From positions 6,573,107 to 6,637,106 of the forward strand of contig NC_069084.1 in assembly GCF_947172395.1 (NCBI RefSeq): a DNA stretch of 64,000 nucleotides, read 5' to 3'. Position numbers and translations under genes: made by a program. This stretch comes from Bicyclus anynana. Taxonomy: Eukaryota; Arthropoda; Insecta; Lepidoptera; Nymphalidae. Shown piece by piece: positions 44,783-55,949 of the stretch. The notes beneath the pieces were generated by a model. The model did no database searches. It was given only the letters and a program-made list of their open reading frames with translations, and had not been told where the DNA came from. The first letter of the stretch is position 1. Each line of letters begins with the position of its first letter.

Positions 44783-45312
44783 TTAAAAAGGTAACAATCA
44801 CCTACTATTTAAATTCTTGGAATTTGTGCTATTGTCATGTCCTCTTGAGTCTGACATTCGGCAGACTAAATGGACTAGGTAGTTAATTTTCATACATAAT
44901 ATTCACAGTAAAATAATTTTAAAACAAACAACAAAACAACTAAAGGATACAATTTGTTTTTCAATGTTTACGAAGACAGCTCATTTGAATAAATGTTGTG
45001 TAGTAGACTACCCACGGAGTCTGAAGCCATCTTAAGAAAGTAAACAAAGTGATTAAGAGACCTTGCACATTATTATTAACGCATTTCTACACCAATATTG
45101 TAAACATAAAATATTTTTATTTTTATATGTAAAAATTAACGCAAAACTACTGGAATCTTTTGAAAAATATTTTATCATTAGAGAGCTACATTATAAGGGA
45201 GTAACGAAGGGTACATTTTATTTCCGTAGAAAAACAGGATAATATACTCTTTGCACCATCTCAGTTTTACCCTACTTGGATAAATTATTGATGAAAGGTT
45301 AGGTATCATCCT
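44783..45312. other. Intergenic, nothing recognised
   Basis: AT-rich, no supported feature. Confidence 0.4.
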
Positions 45313-45495
45313 AATAATGTTATAAACGTGAAAGTTTGTATGTATGTTTTTTTCCTTAACGCCGCAATTGCTAAACCGATTTGGCTGAAATTTAAATCGA
45401 AGATAGATAATTACCCGGAACAACACATAGGCTACTTTATATCTAGTAAATATCCATGAATTCCACGCGTACGAAGTCGCAGGTGTCCACTATAT
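45313..45495 (+). mobile_element. Helitron-like element, second family
   Basis: ATCCTAATAATGTTATAAAC start, AACCGATTTGGCTGAAATTT core, and a GTACGAAGTCGCAGGTGTCC end. Same family as 14035-14244. Confidence 0.58.
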
Positions 45496-45796
45496 ATAGA
45501 TAATTACGAGTTATATAAGATAAATGCAGGTATAATGATGTAATTAAAGTCGATTGTCTAAGGTTTTATCTGCATCATGTAAATAAATAATATTAATGAC
45601 CCCTCAACAAAAAATGAAATGCGTTTATTCATGAAACATTCTATATTTATCTTCTCGTAAATGCTTTAAGGAAATTGTAAGGTTTCACAAAGCTAGTATC
45701 TTACTAGCAGACGCCCGAGACTTTTTTACGCGGGCGTCTACTGTTTCAATGGCTATACATATATGCAGTTACCAGCTCCTGCTGCACAACAACTAT

Positions 45797-46506
45797 AATG
45801 GGACATAAAAGAGTAGAAATTAATAAAAATGGAACTTAAATATTCGCTGTGTGGCAACATCACATTTACTGTCATTATTAGAAAGATCTGTCACTATAGA
45901 GCAACCGATAATTATTGATAGTCTTATCAGATTATTAAAATCATAGTAGAAATTCGATAAATATAATTTATTTAGATGAGATTAACTTGAATTTTATTTG
46001 TAAGCACAGTATTGGTTGATCACCCACCAGGTGGACTGACGACATCAAACGAGTCGCAGGGATTCGCTGGATGTAGGTGGCCCAGTTTCGTGATGTTTGG
46101 AATTCCCTACAAAAGGCATATCTCCTGCAGTGGACGTCCATTGGCTGACATGATGATGATGATGATGACTTGAATTTATTGAAATTTAATAAATATAAAC
46201 CATGAAATTACCTATCTTAGTACCCATTAACATACCCATAGTTCGTAAGTATTTTCTGAATATATTTATAAATTTATTTATTTTATATAAAAATATTATT
46301 TTTAACTGTTCATCATATTTAAAATAATAACATAATATTATTTAATACTAATATTAATAATATTACTTAATAAACAAAATATCAATTAATGTCAAGTATC
46401 AAGGTAGTTGCAATACCAAGTGGGTGACAGTACACAGGGTTACCCTATCAACGACACTATGTGACTACAGCGCCCTCATTGAATTTCTACTCTTTTGTGT
46501 CACACT
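45797..46506 (-). mobile_element. TIR element, inverted relative of 31901-32597
   Basis: Ends are GGGACATAAAAGAGTAGAAA and TTTCTACTCTTTTGTGTCAC-like. The two interior blocks match 31901-32597 in reverse order and strand. An RTE-like LINE 3' end with (GAT)n tail is inserted at 46005-46165. Confidence 0.6.
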
Positions 46507-47605
46507 ATACAAAACTATAAAGACCGACGCCTCGCGGTTTTATCCGCGCAATCCTTGTTTTCGCAAGAATACTTTTACCTCTTTATAATATTAGTACGAG
46601 TATAGAGGTATAGACTGCCTTTAAAGTCGCTCCTAGTTCTTCAGTGACAGCCATAATGACTTTGTCATTTACTCTTTGAATAGGTCAGACGTCTTTAAAC
46701 AGGCAGTAATTTCAAATGATTATTTTTAAATAGTCCCAATTATACACGCCACTCAATTTTTATTACCATTACAATAAATATTTCACAAACTCCAACACAA
46801 TAAAAGTAAACGATGTCTATAACATTAAAATATAAAGCATGCACGACGTTAAATATATACATTATTATTGTATGCAAATTTTGCATGAAAATCCCACAGT
46901 TAAAACAAAGCAGAACAAACAGAATTCTATTGAACAGATTACATAAACTTAATCTAACAGTTATAGTAAATTATTAATAATTCTTTAAAAAATTTCAAAA
47001 GTACTTTTGTTATTAGGAAGCTACATCTTCACCAAGTAACAGAGGCTATATTTATCCCCGTATTTGCACGGGAACAGGAACTACGAGGGTGAAACCAATG
47101 GACGTCTGTTATAGTGGGATAAAAAATAGCTTATGTTCTATCTCAAACGCTATCTATCTATCTACACGTATTTGCAAAATGTCTTTCAGATCTATGCAGC
47201 TGTCGTTCTGAAGTTGTGAAATTCACAAATTAAATGTAAATGCTCCTTTATCTCCATACAACAACCATTATACCCGCGCCAGCTTAACACTGATATTCCT
47301 TAAGCAAATTAATAATTCAACAGCCGAAATCCAGAATTGGAGCTCGTATTGCTATGTTAATCTGAGCACCATTTCATTCATTACCTTAATTTCCGAATGT
47401 TTACAAGCGAGTTAAAAAAATAGACATATTTCATTAAATCTGTAAATTCTAACATGATTTCTACAAAATAAATAACACCAGATTGCCCAAGCGTCATATT
47501 AATCATTGCAGGCTGTTTAGGCATCGAGTTCTAAGAGCCTACAATAAACTAAGCTTAATCTAACCGTCAAAATGACATAGAAATATTATACTACTTATAT
47601 AACTT
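46507..47605. other. Intergenic with Helitron scraps
   Basis: 46525-46615 and 47035-47100 keep pieces of Lep1 elements (CTCGCGGTTTTATCCGCG; TATTTATCCCCGTATTTGC). Nothing coding. Confidence 0.45.
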
Positions 47606-47814
47606 ACTAGCTGACGCCGCGCGGTTTCACCCGCGTGGTTCCCGTTCCCGTAGGAATACGGGGATAATATATAGCCTATAGCCTTTCTTGATGAATGGGC
47701 TATCTAACGCTGAAAAAAAAATTCAAATCAGACCAGTAGTTCCTGAGATTACCGCGTTCAATCAAACAAACAAACAAACAAACAAAATCTTCAGCTTTAT
47801 AATATTAGTATAGA
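47606..47814 (-). mobile_element. Lep1-type Helitron
   Basis: ACTAGCTGACGCCGCGCGGT start and CTTTATAATATTAGTATAGA end on the plus strand. Contains a (CAAA)n run from the TTTG-rich head. Full length, about 209 bp. Confidence 0.8.
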
Positions 47815-48538
47815 TAAATTAACTTAAGAGCGATGCGTACACAAATTGATTTTTTTATATTTTTACTTATCTGCCTATACTTTTCCGAAATTTTTTTTTT
47901 ACAATTTTGTAAATTGAGAGTTTGCATTAAAATAAATTTAATATAAATATATAAAAGCGAAAAGATTCGAAATATGGAAAACTGCTTGACGTACAAAGAT
48001 GAAATTTGACAGTTACAGTTTGACAGTTATTTTATAGTTAGTAGACATCCGCTACAAACGGATTTTGCGACATGGCCGGATTTAAGGGCGAACGAAGTCG
48101 TGGGCGTCCGCTAGACTAATATATAACAATCTTGTGCTCAGCTCGATCGAGCCAATTTTAATGACTTTTTTGTATGTTTGGTAGGTTTTTAATAACGAAT
48201 TTTTCATTTTTGTATCTATGTATAAAATATTTTTTTTATATTGCAGAACGTTTGCCGGGTCAGCTTGTATTAATAAAACATCAGTATCGGTGAACAAAAG
48301 CGGCCAAAGTTTACTTCGTTTCAATTGTACGTTTCATTCAAAATCTGGAAATGCAGGGAAATGTTAGTTGTCACTTTATCGCGATTCGCGTCACGTAGCG
48401 TAAAATGTCAACGGAACAAGTGACGTTAAAATTTCATTTCTTTCCCGCTTTGCACATCTGTGACTCGAAACTCAATGGCAGGAAATATGAAAGCTTTCTA
48501 ACGGTTTTAACAAGCAAATCTAAGTTATATTGTAGTAT
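47815..48538. other. Intergenic with a Helitron-like terminus
   Basis: 47985-48115 (AGTAGACATCCGCTACAAAC to GTCGTGGGCGTCCGCTAGAC) has a close relative at 50440-50576. No gene. Confidence 0.45.
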
Positions 48539-48734
48539 ACTAGTAGCCACCGCGCGGTTTCACCCGCGTAGTTTTCGTTCCCGTAAAAATACGGGAATAA
48601 AATATAACCTATTGCCTTCCTCAATAAATGGGCTATCTTACACTAAAAGAATTTTTTAAATCGGACCAATAGTTTTTGAGATTATCGCGTTCAAACAATC
48701 AAACAAACTCTTCAGCTTTATAATATTAGTATGG
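48539..48734 (-). mobile_element. Lep1-type Helitron
   Basis: ACTAGTAGCCACCGCGCGGT start and CTTTATAATATTAGTATGGA end on the plus strand; typical internal GTTCGTTCCCG-like block. Confidence 0.78.
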
Positions 48735-48771
48735 ATCAGTAACTTATAAATAATAAAATAAAATAAAAATA

Positions 48772-48821
48772 GTTTATTTCAGTAACATCAATCGTATTCG
48801 ATTGATGTTACTGAAATAAAC
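48772..48821. repeat. Perfect 23-bp inverted repeat, 4-base loop
   Basis: Left arm begins GTTTATTTCAGTAACATCAA (48772-48794); the right arm is its exact complement (48799-48821). It lies between a Helitron and the 3' end of UGT gene B. Confidence 0.8.
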
Positions 48822-49107
48822 AAAAACAAATAATTAAAGGCTAGAGTCTTCTTTTAAGAGTTGTACACTCCTGTGACAGAAGGCTCCGCTCTTCCATAAC
48901 TTGATTTCTTTTTAGTCGCTATCCTTCACAAAGTGTCTCAAATTTCAATGTGTTTTAAATAAGCATATAAATTAACTTATCAAAATAGCTTATAATTATT
49001 ATATTTGTAACATGATCTGTAAAAAAATTAACATTTTGAAATGTTTAAATTTTAATGATAAATTAAAACGTACCACATTTTTTTAAATTATTGCCTAACA
49101 TACAAAC

Positions 49108-49125
49108 TTTATTGATAAATTTATT
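49108..49125 (-). terminator. Candidate polyadenylation signals of UGT gene B
   Basis: Two AATAAA sequences on the minus strand (plus-strand TTTATT at 49120-49125 and 49108-49113), 33 and 45 bases after the stop codon. Confidence 0.55.
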
Positions 49126-49157
49126 CTACATAATTTTGACCATTGATTCCTTAGAAA

Positions 49158-52100
49158 TTATTTTCTTTTTAGTTTACTTTGTTTATAAAAAATATATTTG
49201 ATTGTACGTACAATAAAAAATATTATTGATATCAACAAAAATATACATGCAAGCGCTAATGATATCAGTACTAATAAGACTTCTAACTCAAAGTATTCAG
49301 CATAAGACAAATTGGCTGTAGATGTACGGAGATGCTTAGCCCCACCGTGTCTCATGACATACTCGATCCACCACATGGCGCTCTCAAATGGTGACATTGG
49401 TAGATCATTTCGAAGCTGACGGAGTCTTACTATATTCTTCCGATATCTGAAACGCGATAACAGTTTTGTTAACAACCAGAAATACATTAATTATTGTTAT
49501 TTTTTTATTCTTTACAAGTTAGCCCTTGACTACAATCTCACCTGATGGTAAATGATGATGTAATCTAAGATGGAAGCGGGCTAACTTGTTAGGAGGAGGA
49601 TGAAAATCCACACCCCTTTCGTTTTCTACACGAACCAGAACGCTAAATCGCTTGGCGGTACGTCTTTGTCGTTAGGGTGATAACTAGCCGCAGCCGAAGC
49701 CTCCTACAAGCCAGACCTGGGCCAATTAAGAAAATCTCAATCGGCCCAGCTGGGGATCGAATCCAGTACCTCTAGTCTTTTAAATCCACCACGCATACCA
49801 CTGCGCCACGGAAGCCGTTATACTAGCCTATATGTTATGGCGAGGTATTGTCTATCTTCATTCTTACTTACAGTCAAATTAGTAGTACAGCGTGAAGAAG
49901 TAACAAATAAACACAAACTTTCGCCTTTATAATATAAGTGTGATGCAAGAACTATCACACTTCACACTTGTGATGTGTGATAGTTCTTGCAACGGCACAT
50001 ATTGCGTCGAAACTCTATCACCAAAGTTGCGAGAAAAACCCCAAGTAGCCTGAGATATGTAAAGTTAAACTAAATATGAAAGATCCTGAGTTCCTCTCTC
50101 GGTTGAAAGGAAAAAGGGCATATCCACTATGTAAAAACACTTTATACAACTTTTTCGTTTCAGTGTATTCGTTTACAGTAATCCGTGCAACTAAATGGTA
50201 GTTGTAATCAATTTGAATGATAGGATAGTTTTAGTTCCAATAGAGTTGGCGGTGTTGTAAAACTAAAAAACATTTTTTACATTCCAAATGAATTTACATG
50301 CAGTTTTATAGTTTTGATAGTTTTAGTTTAATAGAGTTCACTGTACGTATGTAGGTACCAATACCAACATATGTAATTTAATTTAGTTATTTCAAGATGA
50401 ATTATTTTATAACATTTAAATGCGAAGGTCACATCACGAAATCTCGAAAATAATTTGACGTACAAAAATGAAATTTGGCAGGGAGGTAGTTTATAGTTAG
50501 TAGACGTCCACTACGAACAGATTTTTCAAGAGGGTCGGATTAAGCAGATCTAAGGGCGGACGTCCGCTAGTGTAATAAACGCAGGGTTGCCTTTTTCAAC
50601 CTTATGTTATGTTAAAAGAAGATACATTACTAATTAGTACTCTTTCATATTGAGTTCATTTATTTTGACTTATTATCGAATGTTTGAGAAATAAAATTAG
50701 TAATTGTAATAATTTGTATGTAGGTATGTCTGACGTAACTTATAATACACATTTATACAATTAACAAATTTTAAATATTATATTGAAGTAGGTACTGAAT
50801 GTTCGTCTGTTTGTTTTTGCTAAATGTTTAAAATCCTAAGTAAATAGATTTTTATGATGATATACCTACCCTTAGATTATTTGTATAACTTAGCTATAAC
50901 TTACTATATACTGTAGCCTTTGACCTATAAAGTCAAAGGCTTTATATAAAAGAGAAAAAACATGCGAATTCGTTGTTATATATTAGGTAATATTTACCAA
51001 AAAAAAATATAATTAACTCACCTGTCATCATTAATTACATCGACAACAACACTTCTGAATTCTTCGGAAGTTAAAGATTCAATGTTTAATTTTTTACCAA
51101 TGCCATGTTTTACATATTTTTCAGCATTATACCATTGGTCTCCTAACATTGGTATACCGACGACGGGTACGCCGGCTGTTATCGCTTCATCTGTTGATTG
51201 GAGACCAGCTTGTGTGATAAATAGCTTCACATTAGGGTGTCCTGTAAAATAATACATCGTTTATTCAAGTACATAGATTAGGACCGTTTAGGATCTGCCA
51301 ATATATAAGCTTAAACAGTGCTGTTAAACTTATATATTGGCAGATAGAATTAATAATCTCATGTAAACATAAACATTGGAGTGAAGAATGGTGATTTGAA
51401 AGAAACAGCTTTGAATGAGCTTCTGCACTTATCTTTTTCTGGTGATGTTGCAGCATAAAGAAAAAGCAGGAAAATACTTACTCAGTAAATCAGATTGTGG
51501 ATACCACTTTGATAATTTTATATTACTAGATTTTCCAGGAAGGTCATCTTTATCCCATTTCCATAATACTTCATAAGGAAGTTCAGATAAAACTTCAACT
51601 ATTATTTGTATTTTATCTGTAGGTATTGTTTCTGCTAGTACATTGGTACCAAAACTTAAATATATTACACCATTTTTTGAGGAGTCTAAATATGTTTGCA
51701 AGTCCTACAAAAGTAAATACATTATAATTATTGAACGTAACAATAAGAATCACTAATAAGAAAATCAAAAATTATAATTATTTTATCTAGTTATTATGTT
51801 CTATAGCAATGGATATCAATAAACATTTTTTTACCTTTGGCAGTTTCTTTTCTGGTAGAATATGAATTCCGCCAATGTAGACAACGTTCTGGGGAACTGG
51901 CTGATTTTCTGCCCATAATGGATGTATATTAATAAACAACATATCAATTTTGAGAGATAGTTCACTTACTGAAGGAACGCTGGAACCAAAAATGCTTCTT
52001 AATTCTTTATTTTCATCATATGTATTCAAATGATGAGCCAATTCTATAGAATAATAATGATAAATCTCCTTCAGTTTTTCCATCAGCGTCAAATTATAAA

Positions 52101-52668
52101 GTCTTTGCTGAATCGATAAGGGATACAATATGGGGTGGGTATGCAAACCCATAACCTTATGGTAATTGAAAACCATGCCTAAAGAACTAACCAGGATTAC
52201 AGGTGCTTCAAAAATATGTGAGAAAACAAGTGCGGGACGTATCATAGCTTCGAGTATTAATAAATCAAACTTGTTATTTTTGTCATTTATTAATTTCTGG
52301 ACTTCAGGTGACTGTATCTGTGTTTTGAACATTTTGGCTAGCAACGTGCCTATTTGCCTTACGACGGAGTAGTCCATTGCACCACCATCGACTTTGTACT
52401 CATTAAGAAATAAATTTTGCCAAGTCTGATACGATATGTCATGTACATCAATTTCTTTTAAATTTGGCGGAGTACTTCCTTTGGTGAAGGCTGGATCTGG
52501 CGTAATGACTGTGACATCGTGACCTCTCTTTGCAAGTTCTTGAGTTAACGGACGAAAGACCACTTGATGACTTATCGAAGGCATGGGAAACACTGCGAGA
52601 ATTTTCGCAGATTTTATTCCTACGATTACACTCACAATTAAACATATTGATAATGATTTAAGCACCAT
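49158..52668 (-). CDS. UGT gene B: UDP-glycosyltransferase, 4 coding exons
   Basis: Complete membrane UGT of 521 residues. Coding exons (5' to 3') are 52668-51835, 51704-51482, 51241-51022 and 49446-49158, phases 0, 1, 2, all GT-AG. Signal peptide covers residues 1-21, and His34 in SISHQ fits the catalytic base. KFDLLILEA sits where the acidic partner is expected, with Glu in place of the usual Asp. Exon 2 has NGVIYLSFGTN and WYPQSDLL. The UDP-sugar signature spans about 353-389 (FITQAGLQSTDEAI to GDQ). The membrane span is at about 482-505, and the tail KLKRK is a KXKXX ER-retrieval motif. Intron 3 holds a SINE, a hairpin and a Helitron scrap; intron 2 holds a 17-bp-arm hairpin. It is first in a minus-strand cluster with loci C and D and resembles D closely. 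Probably detoxification; the substrate cannot be read from sequence. Confidence 0.94.
49500..49818 (-). mobile_element. tRNA-like SINE, family A (UGT B intron 3)
   Basis: Reverse copy just upstream of exon 4's acceptor, same orientation as the gene. Box B complement GGGATCGAATCCAGTACC is slightly altered. Confidence 0.83.
49944..49991. repeat. Perfect 17-bp inverted repeat (UGT B intron 3)
   Basis: TGCAAGAACTATCACAC (49944-49960) and its complement (49975-49991), 14-base loop. Confidence 0.8.
50440..50576 (-). repeat. Helitron-like terminus (UGT B intron 3)
   Basis: AGTAGACGTCCACTACGAAC and GGGCGGACGTCCGCTAGT; relative of 47985-48115. Confidence 0.5.
51293..51345. repeat. 17-bp inverted repeat in UGT B intron 2
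   Basis: ATCTGCCAATATATAAG (51293-51309) and its complement (51329-51345), extended inward by TTAA/TTAA pairing with one mismatch. It fills about a quarter of this 239-bp intron. Confidence 0.8.
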
Positions 52669-53424
52669 TTGAAATGTGTATATACAGTTCCGTAGTATAA
52701 TATCAAATGAAGCCAGAAATTTGTATAATGTTTATCACAGCAGATAGGGTCGTTAACTTATAACTATCGGTCGTATTGCGCAAGGTTAAGAAACCAGAAA
52801 ATACTTTTGGTTTATGTTGACATGTGACACGTACATCATCATTCAAAATCCGTATTCGGCTAACTGTTAAGTGCGAGTCTTTCCCATCACCGTTTGAGAC
52901 ACGTGATATTTATTTTCTTAAAATGCACATATCTGAAAAGTTGGAGGTACATGGCCCGGACAGGTTCGAACTAATGCCCTTCGAATCGAAGGCAGAGATT
53001 ATATATACAGGGCTATTACGGCTTCAATATCAACAATAGTAAACACAGTAATAACAGCAATAAGTACTTACGTAATAAACTATCATGTAAAATAAAGAAT
53101 AGGTACTTGTATTTACTTAAAATGATTCTTTTTCACATATTATCGTACGTAACTATTTGAATATGTATAATATTTATTGTAGTTACTTAATAATTACAAT
53201 TAATAATTTATTAATTGTAATTATTAATAGATATTATTAATTAGAAAGTTTGCGACATTGAAGAAGACTCAAGCTTTCTACGTATGTTGACGTAATTATT
53301 ATGTAATATTAATGGGAGTCCACTGGCTTCCAATATACAGTGACAGCTAGGTTGAAAGCCCGGAAACTACTCGATTATTGTATTAAAAATAAATATTTTT
53401 GTGATTTTTGTTATTTTTTTTGAT
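52669..53424. other. Spacer between UGT B and locus C
   Basis: Contains the UGT B upstream region and a worn family B SINE (minus, about 52838-53023, CACCGTTTGAGACACGTGAT present, ends lost). A TCATTT initiator-like sequence on the minus strand at 52705-52710 could mark the UGT B start. Confidence 0.45.
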
Positions 53425-54082
53425 TTATTGACATTTAAATTTCCTTATATCTTTACGCAGTTTGAACTTTTTAAGTATACAGAACATAGATAATATTATT
53501 ATCCCAAAGCAAATTAATACAACTAACAGAAGAATAAAAATTACATCGATTTGAAAATATTCTGCATAAGATATATTTGCAGAGGGCGGCCGCAAATGTT
53601 TTGCTCCACCATGTCTTATGACGTATTCCGTCCACCAAATGGCTCTATCAAGAGAAGATTCCGGCTGGTCTTGCAAAAGATCACGAAGCTTTAATATGTT
53701 TTTTCGATACCTGAAAGCAAAACAAAATTGATAAATTATTTCGAGTCACAATATCATTTATACTTAAGTGCGCTTTTAAACCTAAGGATACATAACAAAG
53801 AAATTATTTCAAAAAAAAAAAATATTATCATATTTTTTACATTTTATTGCATAAATTATTACCTTTCATCTCTTATAATACTTTCGATGGTGTTTTGTAG
53901 TTCAGTCGCTGTTAAAGATTCTATGTTAATCTTTTTACCAATTCCATGCTTAACATACTTTTCTGCGTTATACCACTGATCTCCCAACATTGGTATTGCT
54001 AAAAGAGGTACACCGCCATTTATTGCTTCATAAGTTGATTGAAGTCCCGCTTGTGTAATAAACAACTTCACTTTGGGATGTC
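53425..54082 (-). pseudogene. UGT locus C: orphan exons 3 and 4 of a UDP-glycosyltransferase
   Basis: Only the last two coding exons are present: exon 3 at 54082-53863 (220 bp, same length as in A, B and D) and exon 4 at 53710-53425 (286 bp). Splice sites look usable (acceptors TTTCAG/G, donor AAAG/GTAATA), and the phases equal those of the complete genes. The frame is open and encodes HPKVKLFITQAGLQSTYEAI, ...GDQWYNAEKYVKHGIGKK, a membrane span and the tail KFKCQ (KXKXX). I see no signal peptide exon or exon 2 between here and gene D; tandem arrays fill that space. Either a gene that lost its 5' half, or a pair of alternative last exons for gene D, whose exon 2 would join in frame. Confidence 0.85.
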
Positions 54083-54632
54083 CTGAAAGATTATAAAAAA
54101 AATTAAACCTTCTAGTCTTGACTTTGTGAAAGGCGGCATCATTTAAAATTTACATGAGGATAATTTATAATGCATTGATTATTATTATTAGAATACAATA
54201 CTGAAATTAATCCTATGCATAGTACAAACTAAAACACAAACAAAAAAAGAAAAAATTGATACTACTATAATAAAGAACGGTTACGTCCGTACAAAATCAC
54301 CGCAAAAAGTGATCCGAATAGGCTACAACACTGAGCGCACACATGCACAGTTTCGTCTTTAATTCCGTTATATATTATATGTATATATAGTTTTTAAACT
54401 TCTTGAACACACAACTCGACATTGTAGACGATATTCAGGTATTATTTGTTTATATGTATAACGTTCGTTGTTGACCACAACTAACATTGAGTTGTGTACA
54501 AATTTCCTCTTTTGAGCGCCTCATTTTTCATGCGCTAGTAACACGTCTAACAGAATTTAACATCATTGGTGCTAAGTGCAAATGCACTTTCTATTCCCTC
54601 ACTAGCGTACACGACCACACAAAAAAGTCATA
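54083..54632. other. Upstream side of locus C, no UGT exon found
   Basis: I looked for exon 2 motifs (SFGTN, WxPQSDLL) on the minus strand and did not find them. AT-rich sequence ending in TATC repeats. Confidence 0.55.
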
Positions 54633-55421
54633 TCTATCTATCTATCTATACTATAATAAAAGAGTAGAAATCGAGTGTCTGTACTTTGACCAAATTTAAC
54701 TAAAATCAAGTTAGGGCGATTAGAAATGAGCAATAGAATACAAAAATATTTTTTTTAATTTTCTTGTCTGTCTGTCTGTCTGTCCTTCTGTCTGTATGTT
54801 CGCGCTATTCTCTGGTTCTACTGAACGGATTCTGATGCAGTTTTCACAAATAGATTAAGCAAAGTTCAGGGCAACATATAGGCTTTGTTTCATTAAGATC
54901 GGGCAGATAGAAATAAAGTTATCTTGAAAAAACCGGATCGCTCAAATTGATTCGCAGGCGTTATTTGGAGAAACGAGTTTTCCACTAAAACTGTGTAATA
55001 TCGACATTAAGGCACATATTCTATACTCAATTGACCAATTTGTTTGTTTATTTGGTTGAACGCGCGAAGCTAATCTCAGGAACTACTCAATCTATCTATC
55101 TTCTATCTATATCTATACTATAATAAAAGAGTAGAAATCGAGTGTCTGTACTTTGACCAAATTTAACTAAAATCAAGTTAGGGCGATTAGAAATGAGCAA
55201 TAGAATCTATCTATTCTATTCTATTCTATTCTATTCTTTCTATCTTCTATCTATCTATCTATCTATCTATCTTCTTCTTCTATCTTCTATCTATCTATCT
55301 ATCCATCTTCTATCTATCTATCTTCTATCTTCTTCTATACTATAATAAAAGAGTAGAAATCGAGTGTCTGTACTTTGACCAAATTTAACTAAAATCAAGT
55401 TAGGGCGATTAGAAATGAGCA

Positions 55422-55455
<34 letters not shown>

Positions 55456-55918
55456 ACTATAATAAAAGAGTAGAAATCGAGTGTCTGTACTTTGACCAAA
55501 TTTAACTAAAATCAAGTTAGGGCGATTAGAAATGAGCAATAGAATACAAAAATATTTTTTTTAATTTTCTTGTCTGTCTGTCTGTCTGTCCTTCTGTCTG
55601 TATGTTCGCGCTATTCTCTGGTTCTACTGAACGGATTCTGATGCGGTTTTCACAAATAGATTAAGCAAAGTTCAGGGCAACATATAGGCTTTGTTTCATT
55701 AAGATCGGACAGATAGAAAAAAAGTTATCTTGAAAAAACCGGATTGCTCAAATTGATTCGCAGGCGTTATTTGGAGAAACGAGTTTTCCACTAAAACTGT
55801 GTAATATCGACATTGAGGCACATATTCTATACTCAACTGACCAATTTGTTTGTTTATTTGGTTGAACGCGCGAAGCTAATCTCAGGAACTACTTAATCTA
55901 TCTATCTATATCTATATC

Positions 55919-55949
<31 letters not shown>

